Of a stretch of DNA of 64,000 bases, positions 26,070-34,271 are shown piece by piece. A program made the position numbers and the translations under genes. Position 1 is the first letter of the stretch. Every line of letters begins with the position of its first letter. Under the pieces are notes generated by a model. That model was not told the origin of the DNA. It made no database searches and was given only the letters and a program-made list of their open reading frames with translations. Source of the stretch: Rhizomicrobium electricum (GTDB taxonomy: Bacteria > Pseudomonadota > Alphaproteobacteria > Micropepsales > Micropepsaceae); the NCBI RefSeq assembly GCF_011762045.1, contig NZ_JAASQS010000004.1, forward strand, positions 124,001 through 188,000, written 5' to 3'.

Positions 26070-27929
26070 TTACCCCTTCGGCACCAGTACGAGCTGGAAC
26101 GCCGACAAATCGATGGTGAGGCGTTCGCGCGTGACCTCGGAAATCTGCAGGAACACGCGGTCGCCGTACTGCGAGAGGCGCTTCAAGAGTTTTTCGAGAT
26201 CGTCGAGCCGCTCCAGCGGCAGCGTGTCGGCGGCCAAGAGGATGCGCGTGCGCGACTGCTTCAAGAGCTTCCGCAGTTGCGGCCGGGCCTTGCGGACGGC
26301 GGCGAAGCTGAGCGCATCGTCGAGCCGGATGTTGAGGCTCGGAAGTCCGGCATACTGGCGGCCGATCCACACCTGACCCTGTTCGACATAGCGGCCGATT
26401 TTGGCGCGGGCGTTTTCGATGAGATGCAGATCGTCGCCGAACGTGCACCACAGATTGTCGGCGGCATACTTGCGCATCGACAGCCCCGCGATCCAGTCGG
26501 CGATCATCGTCGGCACCAGATGCGGTTTCGTCAGCGGCCAGGTACGGAAGAAGTGCCATAGCCGGCTTGGTCCGCCGGGGATCAGCCCTTTGCTGATCAG
26601 GCGCCAGAACAATCCCAGCGTCTCGGCCAGCGTATAGCCGCCGCGGTAACCGGTCTTGCCCATATAAGCGAGCTTGTTCTTGATGCGGGTGGCGATGCCG
26701 TCGTCGGTGAGGAGGCGGCGATAGACGTCGGCATAAAGCCGCGCGATGGTCTCGTCGCTCATCGTCTTGTGAATGACGTTGCTCGAGACCGAGGTGTTGT
26801 CGGATTCGTCCGCCACCTGGCGCAGCCGGCCTTCGCGTTCGAGCCGCTCATAGAGCGGCGTCTTGGGCAGCGCCGCCAGCCGGCCGATCATCGCGGTCTG
26901 GATGCCGGAATCGGTGATGAAGCGGTATTGCTGCTCGAAGGTGGCTTCGCTGTCGTTGTCGAAGCCGATGATGAACCCGGCCAAGACTTCCATGCCGCGC
27001 GAATAGATGCGGCGCACGCTGGTCAACAGGTCTTCGCGCAGGTTCTGCGACTTGCCGGTTTCCTTGAGCGAGGCCGGATCGGGCGACTCGATGCCGATGA
27101 ACACCCAGTTGAAATTGGCGGCCTTCATCAGGCTCATCAATTCCTCGTCCTGGGAGAGATTGATCGACACTTCGGTGCCGAACGAGAACGGGCGGCCGTT
27201 CCGCGTCTGCCAGTCGGCAAGATAGGCGAACAGCTTCTTCGCTTCCTTCTTGTTGCCGATCATGTTGTCGTCGACGAAGAAGATCGAGGTGATGCCGAGG
27301 CCCTTCAAGACGTCGAGTTCGCGGCCGATCTGGGCCGGGCTTTTCATCCGCGGCTTGCGTCCGAACATCACGATGATGTCGCAGAACTCGCAGGTATAAG
27401 GACAGCCGCGCGAATACTGCACGGTGGCATTGGCATAAAGCTTCAGCTTGAGGAGATCGAAGCGCGGCACCGGCGAATCGGCGAGGTTTACGGTGCCGGT
27501 CTCGCGATAGAGCGGCTTGGGATGGCCGGCTTCGAAGTCGCGGCAGAATTCCGGCCAGATGTATTCGCCTTCGCCCGCCACCACGGCGTCGGCGATGCCT
27601 TCGTACTTCTCCGGGCACAGCGATGCGTTCGAGCCGCCGACGACCACGAAGTAACCATGATCGCGGTAATACTGGATCAATTCCTTCTGGCGCGGTTCCT
27701 GGACACCCATGCCGGTGATGCCGATGATGTCGGCCTTGGGTGCGAGCGGCACCGACTCGACGTTCTCGTCGACGATTTCGACATCCCAATGCGTGGGCGT
27801 GAGGGCGGCGACGGTGGCGATGCCGAGCGGCGGATTAAGAGCCCGCTTGCCGGGCAGGATGTCGTTCACCGCCCATTTGAAGCTCCAGAAACTCTCAGGC
27901 ACGCGCGGATTGATCAGCAGAAGACGCAT
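26070..27929 (-). CDS. B12-binding-domain radical SAM protein, DUF4070
   Basis: The 619-residue protein has an N-terminal cobalamin-binding-like Rossmann domain (LLINPRVP start, then IIGITGMGVQEPRQKEL). The radical SAM core carries C176, C180 and C183 in CPYTCEFC, the [4Fe-4S] ligands. DUF4070 follows from about 410. Related proteins include methyltransferases and hopanoid-modifying enzymes; the reaction here cannot be assigned. The gene is alone, with its promoter in the 328-base gap shared with the ArsR gene. Confidence 0.92.
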   Translation of the reverse strand: MRLLLINPRVPESFWSFKWAVNDILPGKRALNPPLGIATVAALTPTHWDVEIVDENVESVPLAPKADIIGITGMGVQEPRQKELIQYYRDHGYFVVVGGSNASLCPEKYEGIADAVVAGEGEYIWPEFCRDFEAGHPKPLYRETGTVNLADSPVPRFDLLKLKLYANATVQYSRGCPYTCEFCDIIVMFGRKPRMKSPAQIGRELDVLKGLGITSIFFVDDNMIGNKKEAKKLFAYLADWQTRNGRPFSFGTEVSINLSQDEELMSLMKAANFNWVFIGIESPDPASLKETGKSQNLREDLLTSVRRIYSRGMEVLAGFIIGFDNDSEATFEQQYRFITDSGIQTAMIGRLAALPKTPLYERLEREGRLRQVADESDNTSVSSNVIHKTMSDETIARLYADVYRRLLTDDGIATRIKNKLAYMGKTGYRGGYTLAETLGLFWRLISKGLIPGGPSRLWHFFRTWPLTKPHLVPTMIADWIAGLSMRKYAADNLWCTFGDDLHLIENARAKIGRYVEQGQVWIGRQYAGLPSLNIRLDDALSFAAVRKARPQLRKLLKQSRTRILLAADTLPLERLDDLEKLLKRLSQYGDRVFLQISEVTRERLTIDLSAFQLVLVPKG

Positions 27930-28061
27930 TCACCCCTCCATCACGGCCGTTACGGAAGAACCTGCCCCCCATATGTGTCAAGCATAAGAAAAGTTCGCAG
28001 GCCAACGGCAGGTTGCGGGCTCTCCGCACGGTGCGCTCTGTGCGGAGATTTATGGTTGTAT

Positions 28062-28077
28062 TGAACCGTACGGTTAA
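28062..28077. promoter_or_regulatory. Operator-like palindrome 1 upstream of arsR
   Basis: TGAACCGTACGGTTAA contains the perfect palindrome AACCGTACGGTT. It shares the AACC-N4-GGTT plan with the second site at 28197-28212. ArsR-family repressors bind such sites. Confidence 0.65.
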
Positions 28078-28196
28078 ATAGCAAAATCTTGCCGCATCGT
28101 CCGCGCGCCCCGTCTTTCCGCGCCGCACCAGCCGCCGGACGGCAACGAGCGATGTCACAGCGGCCCCGCTTGACCGCCGCTGGCGCCGCTGCTTTC

Positions 28197-28212
28197 TTAA
28201 CCGGAAGGTTAA
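28197..28212. promoter_or_regulatory. Operator-like palindrome 2 upstream of arsR
   Basis: TTAACCGGAAGGTTAA has arms TTAACC and GGTTAA, the same plan as the first site 135 bases away. Its position directly before the ATG at 28213 argues that the true start is the TTG at 28258, downstream of the promoter. Confidence 0.65.
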
Positions 28213-28257
28213 ATGAGGGGGATTGCCGTGCCGCCGCATCGTCAAGGAGTCGATCAC

Positions 28258-28593
28258 TTGAGCGTTACTTTTGCTGCGCTTGCCGATCCGACGCGCCGGG
28301 CCATGCTGGCGCAGCTCGCCCTGCGCGACATGAGCGTCGGCGAACTCGCCGAGCCGTTCGACATCTCGCTGCCCGCCGTCTCGAAGCATCTGAAGGTGCT
28401 GGAGCACGCCGGCTTGGTGCGCCGCAGCCGCAAGGCCCAATACCGTCCCTGCCGGATCGATGCCGAAGCGATGAAGCCGGCCGTCGAGTGGCTGGGCCAG
28501 TTCGCGCTTCTGTGGGAAGCGCGGTTCGACCGTCTCGAGGATTACCTGGCTGAACTGACCGCAAAGGAGAGAAAACGTGGACGCCGGAAATAG
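28258..28593 (+). CDS. ArsR-family transcriptional regulator
   Basis: The 111-residue winged-helix protein reads FAALADPTRRAMLAQLAL at the N-terminus, then SVGELAEPFDISLPAVSKHL, the recognition helix of this family. No cysteine metal-binding motif is present, and this subtype is usually found beside AHSA1/SRPBCC genes, as here. The start is taken as the TTG at 28258 because AAGGAG lies eight bases before it; an ATG at 28213 would overlap the operator. The stop overlaps the next gene by 17 bases, so the two are cotranscribed. Confidence 0.9.
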   Translation: MSVTFAALADPTRRAMLAQLALRDMSVGELAEPFDISLPAVSKHLKVLEHAGLVRRSRKAQYRPCRIDAEAMKPAVEWLGQFALLWEARFDRLEDYLAELTAKERKRGRRK

Positions 28594-29536
28594 CCTTGCC
28601 GACCGCACGCTTGTTGTATCCCGAACGATCGAAGCGCCGCGCGCGCTGGTATTCGATGCCTTCACCGATCCCGATCATCTCGCCCGCTGGTGGGGGCCCG
28701 ACGGTTTCACCACCACCACGTCGGCGTTCGACATGCGCCCCGGCGGGGTCTGGCGTTTCGTCATGCACGGCCCCGACGGCCGCGACTACAATAACTACGT
28801 CGTCTACGACGAGATCGTGCCGCCGGAGCGGCTGGTGTTTCATCATCTCGGCGACGCCGAGCCCGGCCTGGAGAAAGTGCATCATTCGACCACCATCCGC
28901 TTCGAGGATTTGGGCGGGCGTACCCGCATCACCTTGACCGCGGTGTTTCCGACCGCCGAGGAAATGGCGATGGTGGTGCGCGAGCACAAGGCGGACAAAG
29001 GCGGCGAACAGACGCTCGGCCGTCTCGCGGCGATGCTCGACGAGGATGTGTTCGTGTTCACCCGCCGCTTGGCGGCGCCGCGCGAAACGGTGTGGCGGAT
29101 GTGGACCGAGGCGGAGCATCTGGCGCGCTGGTGGGGGCCGAAGAATTTCGAATGGATTTCCGGCACGCTCGACCTTCGTCCCGGCGGCGTCTTCCATTAC
29201 GGCATGAAAGGCCCCAGCGACATGGAGATGTGGGGCAAGTTCGTGTTCCACGAGATCGTGCCGCCGGAACGCCTCGTCTACACCAACTCCTTCTCCGATG
29301 CGCAAGGCGGCCTGACGCGGGCGCCGTGGTTCGCCGATTGGCCGCTCGAAGTCTACAACATCCTGACGCTTGCCGCCGACGGTGACGGCACGGTGGTCAC
29401 GCTGCGCGGCGCCCCGATCCACGCCGGTGAAGCCGAACGCGCCCGCTTCCGCACGATGAAGACTTCGATGACCCAGGGCTTCACCGGCACCTTCGATCAA
29501 CTCGAGACCTATCTGAAGACCGGCGCGGGGCGATAG
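28577..29536 (+). CDS. Double AHSA1/SRPBCC domain protein
   Basis: The 319-residue protein carries two tandem AHSA1-like domains. Each contains the same series: a start strand (VSRTIEAPRALVFDAFTDPDHLARWWGP in the first), then MRPGGVWRF or LRPGGVFHY, then IVPPERLVF or IVPPERLVY. The fold binds hydrophobic ligands. It is translated from a GTG at 28577 after AAGGAGAG, overlapping arsR. ArsR-SRPBCC pairs are common in proteobacteria, but the ligand is generally unknown. A two-domain version is less common than the single-domain form. Confidence 0.9.
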   Translation: MDAGNSLADRTLVVSRTIEAPRALVFDAFTDPDHLARWWGPDGFTTTTSAFDMRPGGVWRFVMHGPDGRDYNNYVVYDEIVPPERLVFHHLGDAEPGLEKVHHSTTIRFEDLGGRTRITLTAVFPTAEEMAMVVREHKADKGGEQTLGRLAAMLDEDVFVFTRRLAAPRETVWRMWTEAEHLARWWGPKNFEWISGTLDLRPGGVFHYGMKGPSDMEMWGKFVFHEIVPPERLVYTNSFSDAQGGLTRAPWFADWPLEVYNILTLAADGDGTVVTLRGAPIHAGEAERARFRTMKTSMTQGFTGTFDQLETYLKTGAGR

Positions 29537-29543
29537 AAAATAT

Positions 29544-29720
29544 TGTCATCCCCGGCCGAGCTAGCGTAGCGCAGCGAGGGGAAGGGGACCCAGGTCTACG
29601 TGTTTCGTGGTTCAGACGGAATGGAGATGTACCACATCGCTGCCGTACGGATGATCTCGACACCTGGGTCCCCTTCCCTCGTACTCCTCGCTTCGCGCGG
29701 AGTACTCGCCGGGGATGACA
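29544..29720. repeat. Family A palindromic repeat, full copy
   Basis: It begins TGTCATCCCCGGCCGAG and ends GCCGGGGATGACA. GGGGACCCAGGT pairs with ACCTGGGTCCCC. In the right half GTACTCC pairs with GGAGTAC around a short loop, forming a lateral hairpin. It lies between the AHSA1 gene and the GST gene. Confidence 0.88.
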
Positions 29721-29763
29721 GTCGTTTTTCACGCCTTCCCCCTTGCGCCCGCGCAGCATAAAT

Positions 29764-29775
29764 GTTGATATCAAC
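29764..29775. promoter_or_regulatory. MarR operator-like palindrome, GST side
   Basis: GTTGATATCAAC is a perfect 12-base palindrome 22 bases upstream of the GST start. The core TTGATATCAACC recurs at 30895-30906, between marR and the VOC gene. Two copies around one MarR gene suggest one regulon. Confidence 0.75.
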
Positions 29776-29797
29776 CCATTCCAACCGGGAGACACAC

Positions 29798-30445
29798 ATG
29801 GCTTTGTCGTTCTACTACCATCCGCTGTCGTCCTATTGTCAGAAAGCGCTGATCGCGCTGTACGAGAACGATATTCCCTTCGAGCCGGTGCAGATCGATT
29901 TGCGCGATCCTGACTCGCGCGCCAAGCTCACCGCATTGTGGCCGATCAGCAAGTTCCCGGTCTTGAAGGACGGCGATTGGGTGGTGCCGGAATCCTCGAT
30001 CATTATCGAGTATCTCGACCAGAATTATCCCGGCCCGGTGCGCTTTCTTCCCGCCGATCCGCAAGTGGCGCGCCAGGTGCGCATGCGCGACCGCTTCTTC
30101 GATTTGTATGTCGATGAAACCATGGCCAAGATCGTCGGCGATGCCATGCGCCCCGAAGGCAAGACCGATCCGTTCGGCGTCGATCAGGCGCGCACCCGTC
30201 TCGAAACCGCGCTCACGATGGTCGACAACGCGATGGCCGAGAAGACCTGGGCGATGGGTGATGCCTTTACGCTGGCCGATTGCGCCGCCGCGCCGGCGTT
30301 GTTCTATGCCAACATGGTGACGTCATTCGAAACCCGCCTGCCGCACGCCGCGGCGTACCTGAAGCGTCTCTGCGAGCGCCCGTCGTTTGCCCGCTGCCTC
30401 GCCGAAGCCAAGCCCTATCTCGATATGGTTCCGAAACCTAAGTGA
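29798..30445 (+). CDS. Glutathione S-transferase family protein
   Basis: The 215-residue protein has the N-terminal thioredoxin-like domain, beginning MALSFYYHPLSSYCQKALIA with Ser/Cys candidates where GSTs activate glutathione, the cis-Pro in ISKFPVLKDGD, and ESSIIIEYL for glutathione contact. The all-helical C-terminal domain includes WAMGDAFTLADCAAAP. It probably conjugates or reduces electrophiles. The start is the ATG at 29798 with GGGAGA before it. It ends inside the convergent marR gene, overlapping by eight bases. Confidence 0.93.
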   Translation: MALSFYYHPLSSYCQKALIALYENDIPFEPVQIDLRDPDSRAKLTALWPISKFPVLKDGDWVVPESSIIIEYLDQNYPGPVRFLPADPQVARQVRMRDRFFDLYVDETMAKIVGDAMRPEGKTDPFGVDQARTRLETALTMVDNAMAEKTWAMGDAFTLADCAAAPALFYANMVTSFETRLPHAAAYLKRLCERPSFARCLAEAKPYLDMVPKPK

Positions 30446-30881
30446 GCGCCAAGAGGTCCTTGCGCAACGCGTCGCCGCCGCGAGGCAGGGCGCGTTCGAT
30501 GGCCGCGTGCTCGCGCTTCCAGATCGGCACCGCGGCCGACAAGAGTGCTTCGCCGTCGTCGGTCAGGATCAGGCGGCGGCTGCGGCGGTCTTCCTTGTCG
30601 ACGGCGATCCGCACCAGCTTGCGCCGGACCAGCGGCTTCAACGCCGCGGTCAGGGTGGTGCGGTCCATGGCGAGAAGATCGGCGACGTCTTTCATGGTCG
30701 GCGGCGCCGGGCGGTTGAGGCTCATCAGCAGCGAGAACTGGCCGCTCGTCATTCCCAAGGGGCGCAGCGCCTCGTCGAACCGCCGCGCCAATGTACGGGC
30801 GGCGCGCTGCACATGCAGACACAGGCAAGTATCGCGGACCAGGATTGTCGTGTCGTAAGGAACCGGCTTGCGTGTGACCAT
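30438..30881 (-). CDS. MarR-family transcriptional regulator
   Basis: The 147-residue protein has a winged helix: TSGQFSLLMSLNRP, then TMKDVADLLAMDRTTLTAAL, and the wing VRIAVDKEDRRSRRLILT. Two cysteines near the N-terminus (RDTCLCLHVQRAA) could sense oxidants or electrophiles as in OhrR-like proteins; this is a guess. It faces the VOC genes with an operator-like palindrome between them, and its end overlaps that of the GST gene. It probably represses both flanking transcription units. Confidence 0.92.
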   Translation of the reverse strand: MVTRKPVPYDTTILVRDTCLCLHVQRAARTLARRFDEALRPLGMTSGQFSLLMSLNRPAPPTMKDVADLLAMDRTTLTAALKPLVRRKLVRIAVDKEDRRSRRLILTDDGEALLSAAVPIWKREHAAIERALPRGGDALRKDLLALT

Positions 30882-30894
30882 TCTATAATTTGGA

Positions 30895-30906
30895 TTGATA
30901 TCAACC
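30895..30906. promoter_or_regulatory. MarR operator-like palindrome, marR/VOC side
   Basis: TTGATATCAACC, with TTGATATCAA palindromic, lies 14 bases upstream of marR and 66 bases upstream of the VOC gene. It repeats the core of the GST-side site. Confidence 0.75.
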
Positions 30907-30971
30907 TAAAAAGCAAGTACGTAAAGCGCGTCAAAACGTCCACCGCCATCCCCCCAACCAGGAGACTCCCG

Positions 30972-31385
30972 ATGTACGTCACCCCCTACATTTTCTTCAA
31001 CGGCAACTGCGCCGAAGCCCTCGGCTATTACGAAAAGGCGCTCGGCGCCCGCGTTCTGGCGCGCATGACCTATGGCGACAGCCCGGCCAAGGATCAGGTC
31101 GCCAAGGAGATGCACGGCAAGGTGATGCACTCGGCGATGGCCATCGGCAACACCATGCTGATGGCGGCCGACGACTGCATGTCGAAGACACCTATTCAGC
31201 ACGGCGGCTATTCGCTGACCGTCAGTGTCGACTCGGCGGACAAGGCGCGGCATGTGTTCGATGCGCTGGCCGATGGCGGCACCGTCAGCATGCCGCTGGA
31301 CAAGACCTTCTTCGCCGAGGCGTTCGGCGTGGTCCAGGACCGCTACGGCGTGCGCTGGATGGTCATCTGCGAAGCGGCGCACTGA
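30972..31385 (+). CDS. VOC family protein (PhnB-like)
   Basis: The 137-residue protein has the glyoxalase/bleomycin-resistance (VOC) fold: MYVTPYIFFNGNCAEALGYY, the typical PhnB-like opening, then HSAMAIGNTMLMAADD and the C-terminal FGVVQDRYGVRWMV. It may be a metal-dependent or metal-free detoxification protein; the substrate is unknown. The ATG at 30972 has AGGAGA nine bases upstream. Only three bases separate its stop from the next VOC gene. Confidence 0.9.
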   Translation: MYVTPYIFFNGNCAEALGYYEKALGARVLARMTYGDSPAKDQVAKEMHGKVMHSAMAIGNTMLMAADDCMSKTPIQHGGYSLTVSVDSADKARHVFDALADGGTVSMPLDKTFFAEAFGVVQDRYGVRWMVICEAAH

Positions 31386-31388
31386 GCC

Positions 31389-31853
31389 ATGGGGCAAATC
31401 ACCCCGTTCCTGTGGTTCGACACCGAGGCGGAGGAGGCCGCGAAGTTCTACGTCTCGGTGTTTCCCAATTCGAAGATCACCGGCGTCACGCATTACGGCC
31501 CCAACACGCCGCCGCACAATCCGCGGCCCGAAGGCAGCGTGATGACCGCGGAATTCGAACTCGACGGCAAGCCGTTCGTCGCCCTCAACGGCGGACCCGA
31601 GCCGAAATTCAATCACGCGGTGTCGTTCGTGGTCGCCTGCAAGGACCAGGCGGAACTCGACCGCTATTGGGAGAAGCTCACCGCCGGCGGCAAGGAAGTC
31701 GCCTGCGGCTGGCTCACCGACCGCTACGGCCTGTCGTGGCAGGTCGTGCCCGAGGACATCGGCAAGCTCGCGCACTCCAAGGCGGCGATGCAGGCCATGA
31801 TGGGCATGGTCAAGATCGATATCGCCGCGTTGCGCAAGGCCGCCGGATCGTGA
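31389..31853 (+). CDS. VOC family protein (PhnB/UbiG-like)
   Basis: The 154-residue protein opens ITPFLWFDTEAEEAAKFYVS and continues FPNSKITGVTHYG, then EFELDGKPFVALNGGP and GWLTDRYGLSWQVVP, the pattern of the PhnB-like VOC subgroup often mis-annotated as 3-demethylubiquinone methyltransferase. It is distinct from the preceding VOC gene (about half the positions differ by eye). Its stop overlaps the GTG start of the next gene, giving a tightly coupled operon. Confidence 0.92.
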   Translation: MGQITPFLWFDTEAEEAAKFYVSVFPNSKITGVTHYGPNTPPHNPRPEGSVMTAEFELDGKPFVALNGGPEPKFNHAVSFVVACKDQAELDRYWEKLTAGGKEVACGWLTDRYGLSWQVVPEDIGKLAHSKAAMQAMMGMVKIDIAALRKAAGS

Positions 31854-32464
31854 CCGGCCGTCTTGTTCTCAAAATGTCGATGTCGCTCGACGGGTTCGTG
31901 TGCGGACCCGCGGGCGAGGTCGACTGGATCTTCGAGACCTTCGACGAGGGCGCGGTCGCCTGGACGGTCGCGACCCTGGCCGAAGCCGACGTCCATATCA
32001 TGGGCAGCCGCACCTTCGCCGATATGGCGGCGTGGTGGCCGACTTCGACGGAGCCGTTCGCTGCGCCGATGAATGAGAAACCCAAAGTCTCGTTCGCGCG
32101 CAGCGGCCCGGCCTCCACCACGGCGGCGCTGAAAGATGCCACGCGGGCGCGGGAGGCGCGCGGCGAAAGCGAAGCGGAATCCGCGGCGCAGGCAAGCTGG
32201 CGCGACGCCGAAATCGCCCGCGGCGATCTGGCGGCGGAGATCGCGGCGTTGAAACGGCGCTACGGCACGATCCTCGCCCATGGCGGAGCGCGCTTCGCCC
32301 AAAGTCTCGTCGCCTGCGGTCTGATCGACGAGTACCGGCTGCTGATCCATCCGGTTGCGCTCGGCCGCGGGATGCCGCTGTTCACTGAGTCCCGCACGCG
32401 GTTGCGCCTGCTCGGCACCCAGGCATTTTCAGCCGCGGTGGCACACATCTACGCAGCGGCGTGA
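31850..32464 (+). CDS. Dihydrofolate reductase family protein (RibD C-terminal-like)
   Basis: The 204-residue protein has the RibD C-terminal/DHFR fold: LKMSMSLDGFVCGPAGEVDW at the N-terminus, IMGSRTFADMA, then TILAHGGARFAQSLVACGLIDEY and VALGRGMPLF. Members are NADPH-dependent reductases of mostly unknown substrate. A GTG at 31850 overlaps the VOC stop (GTGA). An Ala/Glu-rich insert at about 95-120 (AREARGESEAESAAQAS) is unusual for the family. Confidence 0.9.
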   Translation: MTGRLVLKMSMSLDGFVCGPAGEVDWIFETFDEGAVAWTVATLAEADVHIMGSRTFADMAAWWPTSTEPFAAPMNEKPKVSFARSGPASTTAALKDATRAREARGESEAESAAQASWRDAEIARGDLAAEIAALKRRYGTILAHGGARFAQSLVACGLIDEYRLLIHPVALGRGMPLFTESRTRLRLLGTQAFSAAVAHIYAAA

Positions 32465-32520
32465 ACGACGGAACCGGCCGGCACGTGCGTTAAAACCAGC
32501 AGTTTGGTCTGGAGGATGCC

Positions 32521-32901
32521 GTGCCGATCCGTTCCCTTCTTCTTGCTTTCTGCGCCGCCGTATCGCTGACCACGGCCGCCGTTGCCGCCGATCCCGTCGA
32601 CAAATGCCCGCCGCGCCCCGGCTTCGCCATGCTGTCGCAAGAGCAGCGGCTGATGATGTTCGCCGACCTCAAGGCCCAGGCCGAAGCGAGCGCCGTCGAC
32701 ATCGAGGTTCTGCGCCCGATGCAGCGCGAGAAATTCCGCGCCATGAGCGAGGACCAGCGCAAAGCCTATTTCGCCGATCTGACCAAGCGCTGGAATGCGC
32801 TTCCCGCCGGCGACAAGCTGAAGCTCAAGGCCGAAGCGCTGCAATGGCGCGCCGAGCACCCCCGCCCCGAAGGTCGCCCCGGTTGCCCGCCGGTGAAGTA
32901 G
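32521..32901 (+). CDS. Secreted small protein, DUF3106-like
   Basis: The 126-residue protein starts at a GTG with GGAGG five bases upstream. It has a signal peptide (PIRSLLLAFCAAVSLTTAAVA). The mature part is helical, with repeated QRLMMFADLKAQ- and REKFRAMSEDQRKAYFADL-like units, and ends with a Pro-rich tail. This recalls DUF3106-type periplasmic proteins of unknown function. It is downstream of the MarR island and ends shortly before a family B repeat. Confidence 0.7.
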   Translation: MPIRSLLLAFCAAVSLTTAAVAADPVDKCPPRPGFAMLSQEQRLMMFADLKAQAEASAVDIEVLRPMQREKFRAMSEDQRKAYFADLTKRWNALPAGDKLKLKAEALQWRAEHPRPEGRPGCPPVK

Positions 32902-32927
32902 GGGCGGCTTTTCCGACCTGCACTCAT

Positions 32928-33178
32928 CTTTTCTGCTCGCGCGGATGCACGCCACTTTTCTGCCCTCCACGGGCGCACCGGTTTTGATGCTGGTACTAAG
33001 ACCGTGGGGGGAAGTGTCAGCCGACGCCATAGCGGCGGATGACGAAGGGGGGCTTTATTGCGCAGTGACGATCCCCCCTTTCCCGCGTGCGCGGGACTTC
33101 CCCCCGCGGTCTAGGTGCAAGCGGCAAAATCTCTGCGCCCGCGTGGGGCAGAAAAGAGGGGCGTGGGGCAGAAAAGGT
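32928..33178 (+). repeat. Family B repeat, full copy, forward orientation
   Basis: Outer arms TTTTCTGC... (partly duplicated on both sides) and ...GGGGCAGAAAAGG. The central stem pairs GACCGTGGGGGG with CCCCCCGCGGTC. The long lateral hairpin (GTCA..CC..CGC-CATA-GCG..GG..TGAC) comes first, the short one (CCCGC-GTGC-GCGGG) second. It lies between the secreted protein gene and a convergent small membrane protein gene. Confidence 0.85.
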
Positions 33179-33183
33179 CGCCA

Positions 33184-33531
33184 TCACCGCCGCCGTGACT
33201 GCGTACCGAAATAAAATCCCACCACCGAGCCGAGCAGCGTCACCACCGGTCCGAACACGATATTGAGCAGCAGCGCCAGCCGGTCGGCGTCGGCCTTGGA
33301 CTGGTCGGCGGCGATGCGGGCCGCCGCGGCCAGCCGGTCGACATCGGCGGCCGAATGCACGGTCGCGACGATCGCGCGATTGGCTTCGGCTTCGATGACG
33401 AACAGCACCACGAAGCCGAGCAGCACCATCGCGATCAAGAGCACCAGCAAGGCGGTGCCGATCAGCCGGCGGGAGGCGTCGAGGCGGTTGGGAGCAGCGG
33501 AAAAGGCCATGGTCGGACCGGGGGCTGACAT
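33184..33531 (-). CDS. Small membrane protein with coiled middle
   Basis: The 115-residue protein has an N-terminal hydrophobic helix (LIGTALLVLLIAMVLLGFVVLF), an Ala/Asp-rich amphipathic segment of about 45 residues, and a second hydrophobic helix (LLLNIVFGPVVTLLGSVVGF). I do not recognise the family. An in-frame ATG seven codons downstream is an alternative start. Its neighbours on both sides are family B repeats. The GTA-like cluster begins after the second one. Confidence 0.7.
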   Translation of the reverse strand: MSAPGPTMAFSAAPNRLDASRRLIGTALLVLLIAMVLLGFVVLFVIEAEANRAIVATVHSAADVDRLAAAARIAADQSKADADRLALLLNIVFGPVVTLLGSVVGFYFGTQSRRR

Positions 33532-33751
33532 TGCGGACCATGATACAATTCGTATGTTAGGTATACAATCCCAAACTTAGCCGTGCCCAGCGGCAACATC
33601 ACAGGCCCGCTGTGCGCCGGGCGCATTCCGTAGCCCACGCTGCGGCAACAATCTCCTCGTTGTTCCCGGTCGGGCAAGTGAAGTGCAGCGCGAGGAGAGC
33701 GAGCGCCTTGTTCCTCAGATCGCATTTTGGGCACGCGTAAGCGCACCCCCA
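33532..33751. other. Intergenic region without a supported gene
   Basis: This stretch before the second family B copy contains short frames in several phases but none with a ribosome site. A direct GTATGTTAGGTATACAAT run near 33552 is AT-rich and may be part of a promoter for the membrane protein gene. I see nothing else. Confidence 0.5.
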
Positions 33752-34000
33752 CTTTTCTGCCCTGCACTCATCTTTTCTGCCCCACACGGTCCCCCTTTTC
33801 TGCCCCACACGGGCGCAAGGCTTTTCACACCGGCACTCGGACCGTGGGGGGAAGTGTCAGCCGACGCGTAAGCGGTGGATGACGAAGGGGGGGCTTATCG
33901 GGTGCAAGCATGATCCCCCCTTCGGTCGCTTGCGCGACCACTTCCCCCCGCGGTCTCAGTGCGAGCGGAAAAACCTTCGCGCCCGCGGAGGGCAGAAAAG
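33752..34000 (+). repeat. Family B repeat, full copy, forward orientation
   Basis: The left end carries three TTTTCTGCCC units. Central stem GACCGTGGGGGG with CCCCCCGCGGTC. Long hairpin first (GTCA..CC..CGC-GTAA-GCG..GG..TGAC), short one second (GGTCGC-TTGC-GCGACC). The short stem differs in sequence from other copies but still pairs. The apical loop has GCTT..AAGC. Confidence 0.85.
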
Positions 34001-34271
34001 TGCTCCGCGCGAACTGCTTCGGCTTTATATCTTGTCCATCTGTAGCCGCCGCAGGCGTGCGAAGGGCCGCTCCGTCGCAAAAATATTTTCGCCCAGTTGC
34101 GACTCGTTCCGAGACATCTGTTGTTCATGTTGCCCGCAGCGGCGGAATTAGTCCGCTGGACGTACAAGAAATTTCTTTCTCGTGTCGCAGGCCGAAAGAT
34201 TTTTGAAAACTCCCCTTGAAGAATGCGGGTAGTTTCCCCATCTGACATACATCCCCAAAAAAGTAAGCCCA
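34001..34271. other. AT-richer leader before the GTA-like cluster
   Basis: The 271 bases before the putative small terminase gene are lower in GC than their surroundings, with tracts such as AAAAATATTTT and AAATTTCTTTC. I see no convincing gene. It probably contains the promoter of the cluster. Confidence 0.5.

Larger units (their letters stand above)
27930..28257. other. Divergent intergenic region with operator-like palindromes
   Basis: The gap between the radical SAM gene and arsR holds a hairpin (CTCCGCAC at 28022-28029 with GTGCGGAG at 28040-28047) and two inverted repeats (listed separately). The 28078-28196 part has no other structure I can identify. Confidence 0.6.

Noticed and set aside
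33599-33808. Cys-containing 69-residue frame in the 33532-33751 region
   Set aside because: Its first third is repeat sequence and no start signal is visible. It could be a remnant but cannot be supported.
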